A DNA stretch of 59,301 nucleotides from Actinomortierella ambigua. Taxonomy: Eukaryota; Mortierellomycota; Mortierellomycetes; Mortierellales; Mortierellaceae. The DNA lies in contig JAAAJB010000159.1 in assembly GCA_016098155.1 (NCBI GenBank), positions 1 to 59,301 of the forward strand, written 5' to 3'. The notes beneath the pieces are model-generated. The model was not told the origin of the DNA. It saw only the letters and a list, made by a program, of their open reading frames with translations, and did no database searches. Both the position numbers and the translations under genes were made by a program. Of this stretch, positions 11,096-20,323 are shown piece after piece (the stretch's first letter is position 1; every line of letters begins with the position of its first letter).

Positions 11096-11532
11096 GGAGA
11101 GGAGGGGGAGGGGTACTGTGTTGGAGGAATGGGGATGTGCTGAATGTAAAAAGTTGTAATGGAGGAACAAAAAAAGTTTTCGGTAATTTTTTTTTTTTTG
11201 TCTCGGTCAAGAAATGAATTTTTTTTTTTCAGAACTCTGTGCCTGGGCCACCAAAAAGGCAGGAGATTTGATCTGAAAATAGCAGCTTGTTTCGCCAACT
11301 CAAACATGTCTACCCGAGCGAAGCTCTTTCCCTCCCAAAGGTTCCACTCCGAAGATCTCTCACATTAGCATGGTCCGACAAGAAACAAAGTAAAACATGA
11401 TTTATTACAAATGGTATTTCTAGTACTCCTTCCCTCATTCCGGGGGGGGGGTGAGGAGTGCGCCCCATTCCTTCCGCCTATCCTCCTTCATCCCTATCGC
11501 CCTCACCGTTAGAACACGGCCCTCGACGCGCC
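11096..11532. other. Spacer between the Nox and F-box genes
   Basis: About 440 bases with T-runs at ~11190-11200 and ~11218-11230 and a G-run at 11442-11451. It should hold the Nox 5' UTR/promoter and the 3' end of the F-box gene. No gene is seen. Confidence 0.4.
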
Positions 11533-14175
11533 TTAAACTGCTGTCACCACGGGATCCAGCACCATCGGCCACACTCTCGACGGCCCAGTCATGTACTCTG
11601 AATACTCGCGTACCAGATGCGAGTTATGGTCCTTGATCCGCGTCCGCATGATCGCCCGCGCCCAGCCCAACGATCGAATAAACTGTCCCTCCAAGCCCAG
11701 CGCCTCGAACCAGTCGTCAAACGTCCCTTTCATCTCTTCCACCACACTCCGCGCCGCACCGTCCCGCAGCGCTCCGGCTTCCAACAAACGCGCTCGCACC
11801 AGGATTGGCTTGCTCACTGCTGCTACATCGATATCTGCTGATGCTGCTGCTGCTGCTACCGTTGGACTGGTCGCGGAAGAAGACGACGAAGAGGCTGTCT
11901 CCTCCCCTTCGCTCTTCGACTTGTCATTCAACCAGGTCATCCATGGCTGCCATCCTGGGTCCGACTGAAGATACTTGGTGTACAGGCGTAAAAACTCGAT
12001 CAAGCGCAACTGGCGGGTGCTGCGGCGTAGGATACGCTGGTCATCCTCCGCGTCCGGGCCTAAGAGTCTAGAGACGTCTCGGAGTAATCTGACGATGCAG
12101 TCCTCGAACCGGCGCAGAGCATGAGTGGCGTTGTCGCTGTCGATCGGACCTCGCTCCAATATAGCATTCCGTAGTTCGAGCGAGAGCTCCTCAAACTCCT
12201 GCGAGAGCATACCTCTCTCAGTAGGTAAAACAGCAGCGCTCTTACCGACGTTGAGGGCAGAGGAGGAAGGGGAGGAGGAGGAGGAGGAGGAGGAAGCTCG
12301 TGTCACTCGGCGCGACAACAATGATGACGAAGATGAAGATTTCTTGGTTTTTGCCTTGACGATCGTTGCTGAGCGATTCTCGGTCGTCAGAGCACGGCGC
12401 ATCCATTCGGTACCGTCGTCGCGCTCCGAAATGACGTCCTCCAGCGAAGGCCAGGGGCTCAGCATGTCCCACGAAAACTGGGCGCCAAAGAGGATCAAAA
12501 GGTCGAGCGCCTGCAGCGCATGCAACTGGCGTCGGACATGGAACCGCGTATGGTCCGACGGTCCAAACTGCTTGTCATCCGATCTTGGGAAGGTCGGGTC
12601 CGGCCCGTTACCAAACAGCTCGACGACCAACACCTTCAGCGTCCGATAGCTGGCCCATGGCTTGTCCGTCTCGAAGATCGTCGTGATGTCCGTGTTCATC
12701 AACAACAATTGGACAACCTCCAGTTTTTCAAACTGACAGAGGATCCGACGGACTGTCGTGCCCTTCACAGAACGACACATCCGCAAGTGCAGTTGCTTCA
12801 ACGACCGACGCAGCCTCGGGCTCCTTGCCAACTCCAGGATCTGTCGGTCCGTGACCAGGTCGCCGTCGATCTTGAGCGTCTCCAGCTCCTTCCACGCGAG
12901 AAACGAGCCAGGCAGGTCGGGCGAGGACAAGGCCTGGTGGTTCTGGATAAACAGTGTTTTCAGGCGAGGGCACCCCTGGGCCAACACAGGCAGCATGGGC
13001 GCCATGTAACCCCTCAAGATCTTGAGCTCCGTCACGTTGGCCAACGAAGTCTTGGCCACATACTTGAAATCACTCAGCTTGAGGGCCTGCGTCCACTCCA
13101 GTTGGCATCGCTCAAGGTTGGGCACTCGACCAAAGAAGACCCGCACATCCGGGTGTACAAATTCGACCGTGCGCGTGAACCGTTGCGTATTCCCCGACAG
13201 CAGCTCGCAGTTGACGCTCAAGTCGATGATGCTAGTGTTTTGCCACAATGCTGCTTGAGGTGCGCCAACCCCGCCCTCGCCTTGGTCCTTGGCCGTGAGG
13301 ATGGTGGTCGTTTTAGGCGTAAACGCGTCAAGGTCGGCCAGGTCCGTGGGCAAGGGCTGGCAGGCTCGAAGACGCTGCCCGCTAGCCCGACTGCCGAAAT
13401 AGCCACCGATGCGGACGGACTTGATCTTGAGCTGTGTGACTGTTTTGTTGTTGCGCAGGAACCGAAGCATGGGCAGCAGCATGTCCCCCGAGCACTCTTC
13501 GATGGTGAGGGAGGTCAGGTGCGGTAAGGTGTTGACCCGCTGCAAGAGGTCGTCGTATTGGACGACCACGTCGTAGTCATTGAGCGTCACCCGCAAAGTC
13601 CGCACCCATTCCAGCTCGGGCCCAAAGACTCGGGCGTAGGTCCCGCGCGAGTGAGAGTAAAAGCTGGGGATGTGCAAGTCGGTGAGGCGCCCACTGCATT
13701 GCGTCGACCGAAGTACAGTCACGGCCCCGTGAATCTTGGTGCGATAGTTGTTGAAGTGAAGCTTTTCAACCATTGCGCCAAACCGGTCGAGCTGTGGGTA
13801 GAGCTTTTGGGCCGACCAGACCGATTGCTGTTGGATGGTGACCGTCCGGTACAGATACGGTGTCCACGTCTTCTCCCATGCGCGACAGGTCAGGATGAGG
13901 CTCTTGATGTCCCGCACCCACAGATGCGTGGAGATGGAGTACAAGACCTCGGGTTGTTGTAAGACCATGGCCAAGGCACCTGAGACCTGTTGGGGGGCTG
14001 CTGCTCCGGTATCCGTTTCGTCGGGGGTCGCAGTAGCGATTTGACGTGACCGCAAGCGGCTGTTCCTCTGCTTCTTGGATGGCTCAGGTTCGACGGCAGG
14101 CGCATCCTCGCCCTGGCCCTGGAGCAGAAAGAGGCGTCGTTTGTTTGAACGAAGGACGCGTGATGACATTTTCAA
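11533..14175 (-). CDS. F-box / leucine-rich-repeat protein
   Basis: A single long exon of 880 aa. The N-terminus is basic (RSNKRRLF...SKKQRNSRLRSRQ), possibly nuclear targeting. Residues ~65-115 (VLQQPEVLYSISTHLWVRDIKSLILTCRAW) form an F-box-like segment, followed by the usual fungal PYLYRTV link. From ~150 to ~590 there are irregular leucine-rich repeats (for example LTSLTIEECSGDML and RLKTLFIQNHQALSS). Poly-Ser tracts lie near residues 625-660, and a helical C-terminal domain follows. F-box proteins recruit substrates to SCF ubiquitin ligases; the target cannot be told. Large expanded families of such proteins are common in Mortierella-like fungi. A second Met two codons downstream (MSSRV) is an equally good start. 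Confidence 0.75.
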   Translation of the reverse strand: MKMSSRVLRSNKRRLFLLQGQGEDAPAVEPEPSKKQRNSRLRSRQIATATPDETDTGAAAPQQVSGALAMVLQQPEVLYSISTHLWVRDIKSLILTCRAWEKTWTPYLYRTVTIQQQSVWSAQKLYPQLDRFGAMVEKLHFNNYRTKIHGAVTVLRSTQCSGRLTDLHIPSFYSHSRGTYARVFGPELEWVRTLRVTLNDYDVVVQYDDLLQRVNTLPHLTSLTIEECSGDMLLPMLRFLRNNKTVTQLKIKSVRIGGYFGSRASGQRLRACQPLPTDLADLDAFTPKTTTILTAKDQGEGGVGAPQAALWQNTSIIDLSVNCELLSGNTQRFTRTVEFVHPDVRVFFGRVPNLERCQLEWTQALKLSDFKYVAKTSLANVTELKILRGYMAPMLPVLAQGCPRLKTLFIQNHQALSSPDLPGSFLAWKELETLKIDGDLVTDRQILELARSPRLRRSLKQLHLRMCRSVKGTTVRRILCQFEKLEVVQLLLMNTDITTIFETDKPWASYRTLKVLVVELFGNGPDPTFPRSDDKQFGPSDHTRFHVRRQLHALQALDLLILFGAQFSWDMLSPWPSLEDVISERDDGTEWMRRALTTENRSATIVKAKTKKSSSSSSLLSRRVTRASSSSSSSSPSSSALNVGKSAAVLPTERGMLSQEFEELSLELRNAILERGPIDSDNATHALRRFEDCIVRLLRDVSRLLGPDAEDDQRILRRSTRQLRLIEFLRLYTKYLQSDPGWQPWMTWLNDKSKSEGEETASSSSSSATSPTVAAAAASADIDVAAVSKPILVRARLLEAGALRDGAARSVVEEMKGTFDDWFEALGLEGQFIRSLGWARAIMRTRIKDHNSHLVREYSEYMTGPSRVWPMVLDPVVTAV

Positions 14176-14646
14176 TGAGGAAACAAAAGGAGAGCAATGA
14201 AATGAAGAATGGATGATGAGGCTAATTGGAGAGAGAGGGAAGGAGAGGAGAGAGAGAGAGGGAGAGAATGAATGAGAGAAAGATGTTGGGCCCTACGTTG
14301 TGTGTAGCATATTTGCCACTATGCGTTTGGAAAACTCTAATTACCCGGCCCCCAACTCAATCTTGTGAGAGCAAAACCCCATATGTTGTCGATGATTTTT
14401 ACTTAAAAGGTATGTAGGATGGTGAAAATATATGAAAAAAAGGATGACTATAGTACAGGTTAAGAAGGTTGATAGATGTAAACGATAGAATCATAGCAGG
14501 TAGGGGGGGTCATGGCGTGAATAAAGAAAGGGTATAATACCCCTGGTTGAACATGCAACATCAAGTGGGACAAGAATGAAGTGAAGGGGAAAAGTGATGA
14601 AACAAAAAAGAAAAAAAAGAAAAACACACAAGTGTCAGTAGCCGAC
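14176..14646. other. Spacer between the F-box and fucosyltransferase-like genes
   Basis: About 470 bases with a GA-rich tract at 14230-14275 next to the F-box start, and AT-rich sequence toward the fucosyltransferase stop. No gene is seen. Confidence 0.4.
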
Positions 14647-16707
14647 TTAGACATCCAGCTCGTCCTGCTCCAGTATGCGTCCATCGTGGTACTCGGGCCA
14701 CATATGGCGATAGATGTAAGCGCTGAATGTGCTCTTCTGTGTGCCTCGGAAGATGCGCGACCGGGCCACAATGTTGGCATCCAGCATCGCCACCATGTAC
14801 TTGAGCATGCGGATGCCATCAATGGGGTTCTGCACTCGCTCCAGCACCTGCATCGACTCTGGAAAGTCCGACAGGAACATTGTGCACGGAAACTCGTCAA
14901 TAAAACCCTTGAGCATCTCCGACTTGCGCGGCTGTGGGATATCTGTCGACATGAACACAAGGGGCGACTCGCCTGGCTCGCCCATGCACCGCTCCAAGAA
15001 CGTCTTTGGGATCTCTGTCTGCTCCGCTGGCGCATGCGCTGGATGGTTGTGGGGTGCATTGGGCTCGGGGATAGCTGGCGCGCCCACAGGCAAAGCTGAT
15101 GGCAAAGCTGATGGCAAAGTTGATGGCGAAGCTGATGGCGAGGCGTCAAGCGATGGTGAAGGCGTTTCTGACGACTTTTCATCCTCGTGCTTATGGGCAA
15201 CACTGCCGTCTTCCTCCATGTCATCCTCTGCAGCCTTCTGTGGCGGCGGTGCCCTCTTATCACGCAGCCGCCGCCGCCGCCGCCGTTGCTGCTGCTGTTC
15301 CTTGTCTACCAAGAGTGACGGCGGTGTTGAGGCCGAGTCTGCCAAAGGTAAATGCGAAAAGGGCCAAGGGAGGCCGTTGTCGCGCTGGACTTGGCCGCGA
15401 ACCCATGTCTGAAGACGTTCAAGACTCTTGCCTGCAGCATCGATGAACGGACCATCTGCCGTGCGGAGATGAACGCCCAGGAACTCTGGATCCTTCCTTT
15501 TCGTGAGCTCCCGCCACTCGTCAATGCGCTCCAGGGCAATACTTGTCGCATACATGATATCGTCGTTCCAGAGATCCATCGAATCTGCAATATACGCCTT
15601 GAGTTCCTGGTGCTCGGGGGTGACAGCCTCGACACGGTCCGTGGCATACATGGATCCAAAGTGAAGGATTCGATGCGGGTACTGCTTGAGGTTGCTGAGA
15701 AGGAGTGGTTGTGCGTAGCGACCCTTCCATGCGCCATCGGCGACCAAGCCTGTGCCGTTGTACTGTTCCACGTCGTCCGGCAAGACGCTGTAGTCGACGC
15801 CACTGTCGTCCATGATCTTGATATGGTATCGTGTTGCATCCTCAAAGAAGAAGATTTCCTTGCTGGCGTCCTTGATCTTGAGACGCTCCGTGAGCCAGGG
15901 AATGGTCATGTTAGGGCGGTCAAACACACGGATCGGTTCAGTCTGACCTCCGACTCCGACAACGTTGGCGATGACCTTTGGGATGTCAAAGAAGTAGGTC
16001 CAGGGCACCACCGTCCAGGCATGGTAGAAGTAGCACTGGTTGTAGCGGATCTTCTCGTCTGGAGGCAGGTGAGAGATCTGGCTCTTGGTCAGTGGCGGTC
16101 TGCCGTCTGTGGGGTCGTAGTTGCGGCAGTACTCGACGCCAGAACGATTCCTGGCAACCCACTGGTTCTCGAGCACTGGCGGGGGCTTCCATACCAAACC
16201 CTCCTTGAACTTGCTCAGGTACAGAGGAGGTAAAAGCAGAGTACGGTTGAGATATGCGGCGAGCCGCAGGGTGTTCTCGAGTGTAATACGTTGGTTGTGG
16301 AATCCACTGTGGGGAAAGTATGCCAAAAACTTTTCGCCCTCCAACGGCTCACGCTGTGGTAGCGCTGAGTAGAAGGGGTTGCGTGCCTGATTGCCCCCTC
16401 GCTGCTTGTCGCTGTCATCGGACTGAGCCTGGGAGGGACGCTGGGATGAGGAGGCCCCTTGGCCCGGCGTCCGATGCATGTCCGAGTCGACCTCCATCAT
16501 GCCTGATTGATTCAGGTACGGAACCCAGTCGACATGAACTCCAAACAGGAAGAGAAGGACAACAAAGACAAGCAATATGAGGAGAAAGCGATGTCGTTGT
16601 TGCCAGATACTGGCTCTGCTGGTGGATGGCAAGAGAGCCATGGCGAAGGGTGGACGAGGAAGGAAAGAAAGGACAGATGAGATGTTGAATGAGGATGGTG
16701 AATGCAA
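14647..16707 (-). CDS. Type II membrane protein, O-fucosyltransferase-like (GT65/68-type)
   Basis: A single exon; 686 aa from the first Met, 664 aa from MALLPSTS (16641), which I favour because it precedes a short cytosolic tail and one membrane anchor (RFLLILLVFVVLLFLFGVHV). The luminal part starts FLAYFPHSGFHNQRITLEN and continues with an N-terminal Rossmann-like region and the diagnostic HLRTADGPF (HxRxxD-type motif) used by GDP-fucose protein O-fucosyltransferases. Several NxS/T sites are present. A long disordered insert of poly-Arg, acidic and Pro/Ser repeats lies between ~455 and ~560; part of it comes from a 12-bp DNA tandem repeat at ~15090-15150. The conserved fold resumes at FLERCMGEPGE. 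Golgi or ER location is inferred. The acceptor is unknown, and another glycan transferase role is possible. Confidence 0.7.
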   Translation of the reverse strand: MHSPSSFNISSVLSFLPRPPFAMALLPSTSRASIWQQRHRFLLILLVFVVLLFLFGVHVDWVPYLNQSGMMEVDSDMHRTPGQGASSSQRPSQAQSDDSDKQRGGNQARNPFYSALPQREPLEGEKFLAYFPHSGFHNQRITLENTLRLAAYLNRTLLLPPLYLSKFKEGLVWKPPPVLENQWVARNRSGVEYCRNYDPTDGRPPLTKSQISHLPPDEKIRYNQCYFYHAWTVVPWTYFFDIPKVIANVVGVGGQTEPIRVFDRPNMTIPWLTERLKIKDASKEIFFFEDATRYHIKIMDDSGVDYSVLPDDVEQYNGTGLVADGAWKGRYAQPLLLSNLKQYPHRILHFGSMYATDRVEAVTPEHQELKAYIADSMDLWNDDIMYATSIALERIDEWRELTKRKDPEFLGVHLRTADGPFIDAAGKSLERLQTWVRGQVQRDNGLPWPFSHLPLADSASTPPSLLVDKEQQQQRRRRRRLRDKRAPPPQKAAEDDMEEDGSVAHKHEDEKSSETPSPSLDASPSASPSTLPSALPSALPVGAPAIPEPNAPHNHPAHAPAEQTEIPKTFLERCMGEPGESPLVFMSTDIPQPRKSEMLKGFIDEFPCTMFLSDFPESMQVLERVQNPIDGIRMLKYMVAMLDANIVARSRIFRGTQKSTFSAYIYRHMWPEYHDGRILEQDELDV
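15088..15150. repeat. 12-bp tandem repeat inside the fucosyltransferase-like gene
   Basis: About five copies of a GCAAAGCTGATG-type unit, with GCAAAG changing to GCGAAG in later copies. It encodes the ProSerAla(Leu/Ser) repeats of the disordered insert. In-frame period 12 means unit gain or loss keeps the frame. Confidence 0.7.
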
Positions 16708-18017
16708 TGGGAAAGAAGAGAGGAAAAAGGGCCAGCAGAGCGGGAGAGGTACAGAGAGTGGCGAGGAAGAGAGAGAGGGGGGGAGAGAGAGGTACCAGTA
16801 CAGAGAGTGGTGAGAGAGGGAGAGAGGTACAGAGAGTAGTGAGAAAGAGAGAGAGAGAAAGGTATCTATCTACACAGAGAGTGAAGAGGAAGAGGTACAC
16901 TGCAGAGAGACAGACAGAGAAAGAGAAAAAGAGAGAGTCCAAACGGACAGAAAGCTAACTTTGCCTAAAAATATGCTAATTGTCTGTCCTGCCGCTGGGG
17001 GGGGGCATAGCGTGGCTATGTCCTCAACAAGAAGGGGGTGTGGGCAGGCAGAGAGGGGGGGTAGGTCTTAAAAAAGGGGGGGGGGGGGGGGGGGAGGGGG
17101 GGGGGGGGGGGGGGAGGGGTCCCAGCAAGCGGAGAAACGAAAACAAGCACTTGGGCGTTATTTTTTTTTTTGTTCTGGGCTAAACCGTAAGACCAGAATA
17201 GCTCCTGCACTCCTCCTTTGTCTCCTCTTCCTCCCCTGCTGAATGGCACTGTAGAACTCTGTGTGAACACTAACATCGCACACATCATTGCTCTCAGAGC
17301 CACTCTAGTAGTACGGCTCTCAGATCAACCAACCAATCCTCGACCCTCCTTCCCCCCAGGCTCTCTTTGTTGCTGCTGGCTGGCTGGCTGGCTGACTGGC
17401 TGGCTGGCTGCAACCATAAACAACGCCGAGGGCTGCTTTGATAATACGATGTCCAGCAGGGAGAGCACCAGGAGGCCCTGGCAGTACCGTATATAGCACA
17501 GTGCTGTACTGCACCCAACATGGAAAGAGAGGGGAGAGAGAGAGAGAGACAGAGAGATAGAGAAAAATGTCAAGTCTACATCTGTTCGACGCGATGCGCC
17601 AGGCACGACAAAGAGCTTTGCTTGCGGCCGCAATTTGTCGCGTGGGCCAATCAGAAACTATGCCCTCCATCAATGCCCCAGGTCGCACTACTGGCGAAAG
17701 AGGGGGGGGGAGAGAAGGTCAGTCGTGCAGACAGACAGAGGCACGAACAACAGCATGGGCCAACAGCAAAGAACTATTTTTGTCCAGCGCCCAAAATGTC
17801 CTGTTGTGAGCATCAAAAAAAATTGATAGCCCTGTGTTGCTGTGTATAACATGTTTCACCTTTAGTACTTTCTGGCGAAATTTGGCATGGTATCGCAAGA
17901 CGCGAAATGACTTTTTGATTCAACAGGTTGCAGGCAGGTACCGGACAATGTAACCAGAAACTGACTGACTGACAGAGAGACAGAACACAGAGAGACAGAG
18001 ACATGCCATCGAATTTA
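16708..18017. other. Spacer with GA and poly-G tracts
   Basis: 1.3 kb with no convincing gene. It has GA-rich repeats at ~16745-16935, a nearly uninterrupted G-run at 17078-17114, a TGGCTGGC repeat at 17378-17412 and another GA tract at 17528-17565. It should hold the promoter of the fucosyltransferase-like gene and the 3' UTR of the RRM gene. Confidence 0.5.
17078..17114. repeat. Poly-G tract (G-quadruplex-capable)
   Basis: About 37 bases broken only by one or two A residues. Runs this long can form G-quadruplexes and are prone to length errors in sequencing. Confidence 0.8.
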
Positions 18018-19758
18018 TTATCGTCGCGAGCGGTATTGTCCGCGCTCTCTCGAGTCATCGTCTCGTCGGTGATATGATGACGAGGTGTGTCGGAAGGGAC
18101 TTGTGCTTCTGCCCCTCCTGCTCCCGCTCCTACTCCTGCTCCTGCTACTTCGCCTGGATCTCCCATCTCCACGGTCACGACGATAACCACGATCAGGACT
18201 CCTTCTCCGTGGGCTAATACTCTTACTGCGATTCCTTCCTCGCCTGACATCCCTTCCTCGATCTCTCCGAGGTGAGGGCGACCTGCTAATGGACCGCTTC
18301 CGGCGCACAGGACTTCTCGATTGTGGCCGAGCTTCGTAGTTTCTAGAGGATCCATGCAGCCTGCTGCTGTATGGTGATCGTGAGCGGCGGCCAGGAGATG
18401 GTGACCGATGACGAGGGGGTGGTGAACGACGGCGAGGGGAAGGCGAGCGACGGCGAGGGGAAGGCGAGCGACGGCGAGGGGATGTAGATCGGTGACGAGG
18501 TGATGGTGATCCCGAACGGCCTGATCTACTTGCACGAGACTCGCCTCGTTCATCGTCACCACTACGGACGCTCTTCTCCATCGGTGCTGTCCCGCTTCCT
18601 CTGCTGATTGCTGCAGTATCTTTGGGTTTCTCTTCTTCCTGCCGATCCTCGACCTTTTTGCTGTCACCAACTTTGTCGTCGCCCTTGCCATCTCGAATAT
18701 CGGCAGCTTTGGCGCCCTTCGTCTCATTCGACTTGGTCTCCTGTTCTTTGCGCGCATTCTTTTCCTCCCGACGGGCGCGACGTTCTGCCTTCTTCTCTGC
18801 CTTGCTCTCCTTCTCTGCTTTCCGCTTGGCCTTTTGGGCCTTTTTCTTGAGCTTCTTGAGCAGATATTCTCGCATGGGATCGTCCGGATCAATGCCAGTG
18901 TCATCCACCTCGGATTCGCTTGACTCTGAGCCAGAGGCTGATTCTATTTTGATTTGGAAAGAGTCGTTGATCACTTTAGTCCTCCTGTTCCAGCCACGAT
19001 GATGACGCCGCTACGCCACTTTCAATTCGCCTGACAATGGCTTCTGACAATGGCTAGGGAGGATACCTTGTTCAATGGGTTTAGGTATGGCATTGTTGAG
19101 CATTTCCTCGTCCTGTTCAATTTCGTTGCCGTCCTCGTCCAGTTTCTTTGGCACTTTGTAATTCTGTACGTGGTCTACCCGGAGCGTCCTTCCTTTGACC
19201 TACAAATAATATGGAGGTGACCCGATAACATGCCCAGATAAGTCTGATGTTGCATGACGAGTATTTCTCGTCATCCAAGGTGTCCACTCCACTATTCTCA
19301 AGGCAATATCGAGAGAAACGACTTTAAGCTCTGTGTTACCTGCGAGCCATTCATATTGTCTACAGCAAGGACGGTGCTACGCTGATCGACATACTTTATG
19401 AACGCGTAGCCCTTGGACTTGCCGGTATCCCTGTCACGAACAAGGTTGATCGAAGCAATCTCGCCAAACTGGGACATGACACAGAGGACATCGCCTTCTG
19501 TCAGCTCATACGGAAGGCCTCCCACAAAGACATGTGCCGAGTCCTTGAACTGGTCGTGCCAGGATCCAGAGACTGAGTTGATGTTGAGTGCTGCCTCACG
19601 GGCGTTGAGCCGCTGGATCTCCTTGACCACACTAGGAAAAAAAAAAAAAGAGAGAGAAATGGCATGAGGGATTGGCTCTGTGCCTTATTCCATGGTGCCA
19701 ATGTCATTGTAGATCTAGTCGAGTCGCATTTGTCCTTTGCAAGCTGGGCATACTTCAT
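18018..19758 (-). CDS. IST3: RRM protein of the RES complex (Ist3/RBMX2)
   Basis: Four exons are inferred: 19758-19754 (just ATGAA), 19631-19340, 19199-19067 and 18973-18018; all phases match, 461 aa. The N-terminus MNVVKEIQRLNAREA and the RRM with SWHDQFKDSAHVFVGGLPYELTEGD (RNP2 and linker), RNP1 KSKGYAFIKY and DQRSTVLAVDNMNG match RBMX2/Ist3 closely, including the VKGRTLRVDHV end of the RRM. The family binds the U2 snRNP SF3b side of the spliceosome with Bud13 and Pml1 and helps pre-mRNA retention and splicing. The C-terminus adds a Lys/Arg-rich coiled coil and a long RS domain, partly built from a 21-bp tandem repeat. The first exon of only five coding bases is unusual but gives a perfect in-frame join. 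Confidence 0.88.
18427..18482. repeat. 21-bp tandem repeat encoding Arg-Ser units
   Basis: Nearly three copies of a GACGGCGAGGGGAAGGCGAGC unit on the plus strand. On the coding strand it gives (SPSPRRR)n in the RS domain of the Ist3 protein. Confidence 0.8.
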
Positions 19759-20323
19759 CCTGACTGCAATCCAGTTGATGCAAGAAGGGTCAATACCTTG
19801 TAAAAGAAAGAAAAGGCTGAGCTGAAGAAGGATTACGATCAAGCCGTTTTCGTGTCATGTGATCTCCGTCACAAAAAAAACGGGTACTTCTGGGCTGCAG
19901 GACCTTCATTCAAGATAACCAACGAACTGCGAGTGGCCATTCGGATCAAGAGGGCAGCCGATAGCTGTAGCATGCGCATAGCAACAGCATGGTATGGCCA
20001 TGGAAGATGGAAGATGATATCAAAGGTAGTGCGCCGCCCCTTTGCATTGAAGGCGAGGCAGAGAATATTCGTATCCTTCTATTGGATCCATACCTCAAAT
20101 AACAAATACCTTTTTTTTTTTCCGGTGCAAGAAAGAGACCCTTTTGGGAGAGTGGAGTGTTGGCTCAGCACCGCCCTGTCCCCCCATCCGACGAGAGCTT
20201 TCTGATCAGAATCGAACATCATTCATCTGTGCTTCCGATTCATTCCTCTCAACAGTCCATTCGGTGTTCCCCTCCCCCCCCCCACTTCCTCCTCTCCCCT
20301 CTCTCATTCCTCTCCCTGACACA
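19759..20323. promoter_or_regulatory. Shared divergent upstream region of the Ist3 and PP2C genes
   Basis: 565 bases between two divergent start codons, containing a T-run at ~20110-20121 and a C-run at ~20274-20283 just before the PP2C start. No gene is seen. Shared regulation is inferred from the arrangement only. Confidence 0.4.

Noticed and set aside
12520..13527. 335-codon plus-strand frame
   Set aside because: Antisense of the F-box/LRR gene, which has far better protein sense; composition is high in Arg/Gln/His/Pro as expected for an antisense frame.
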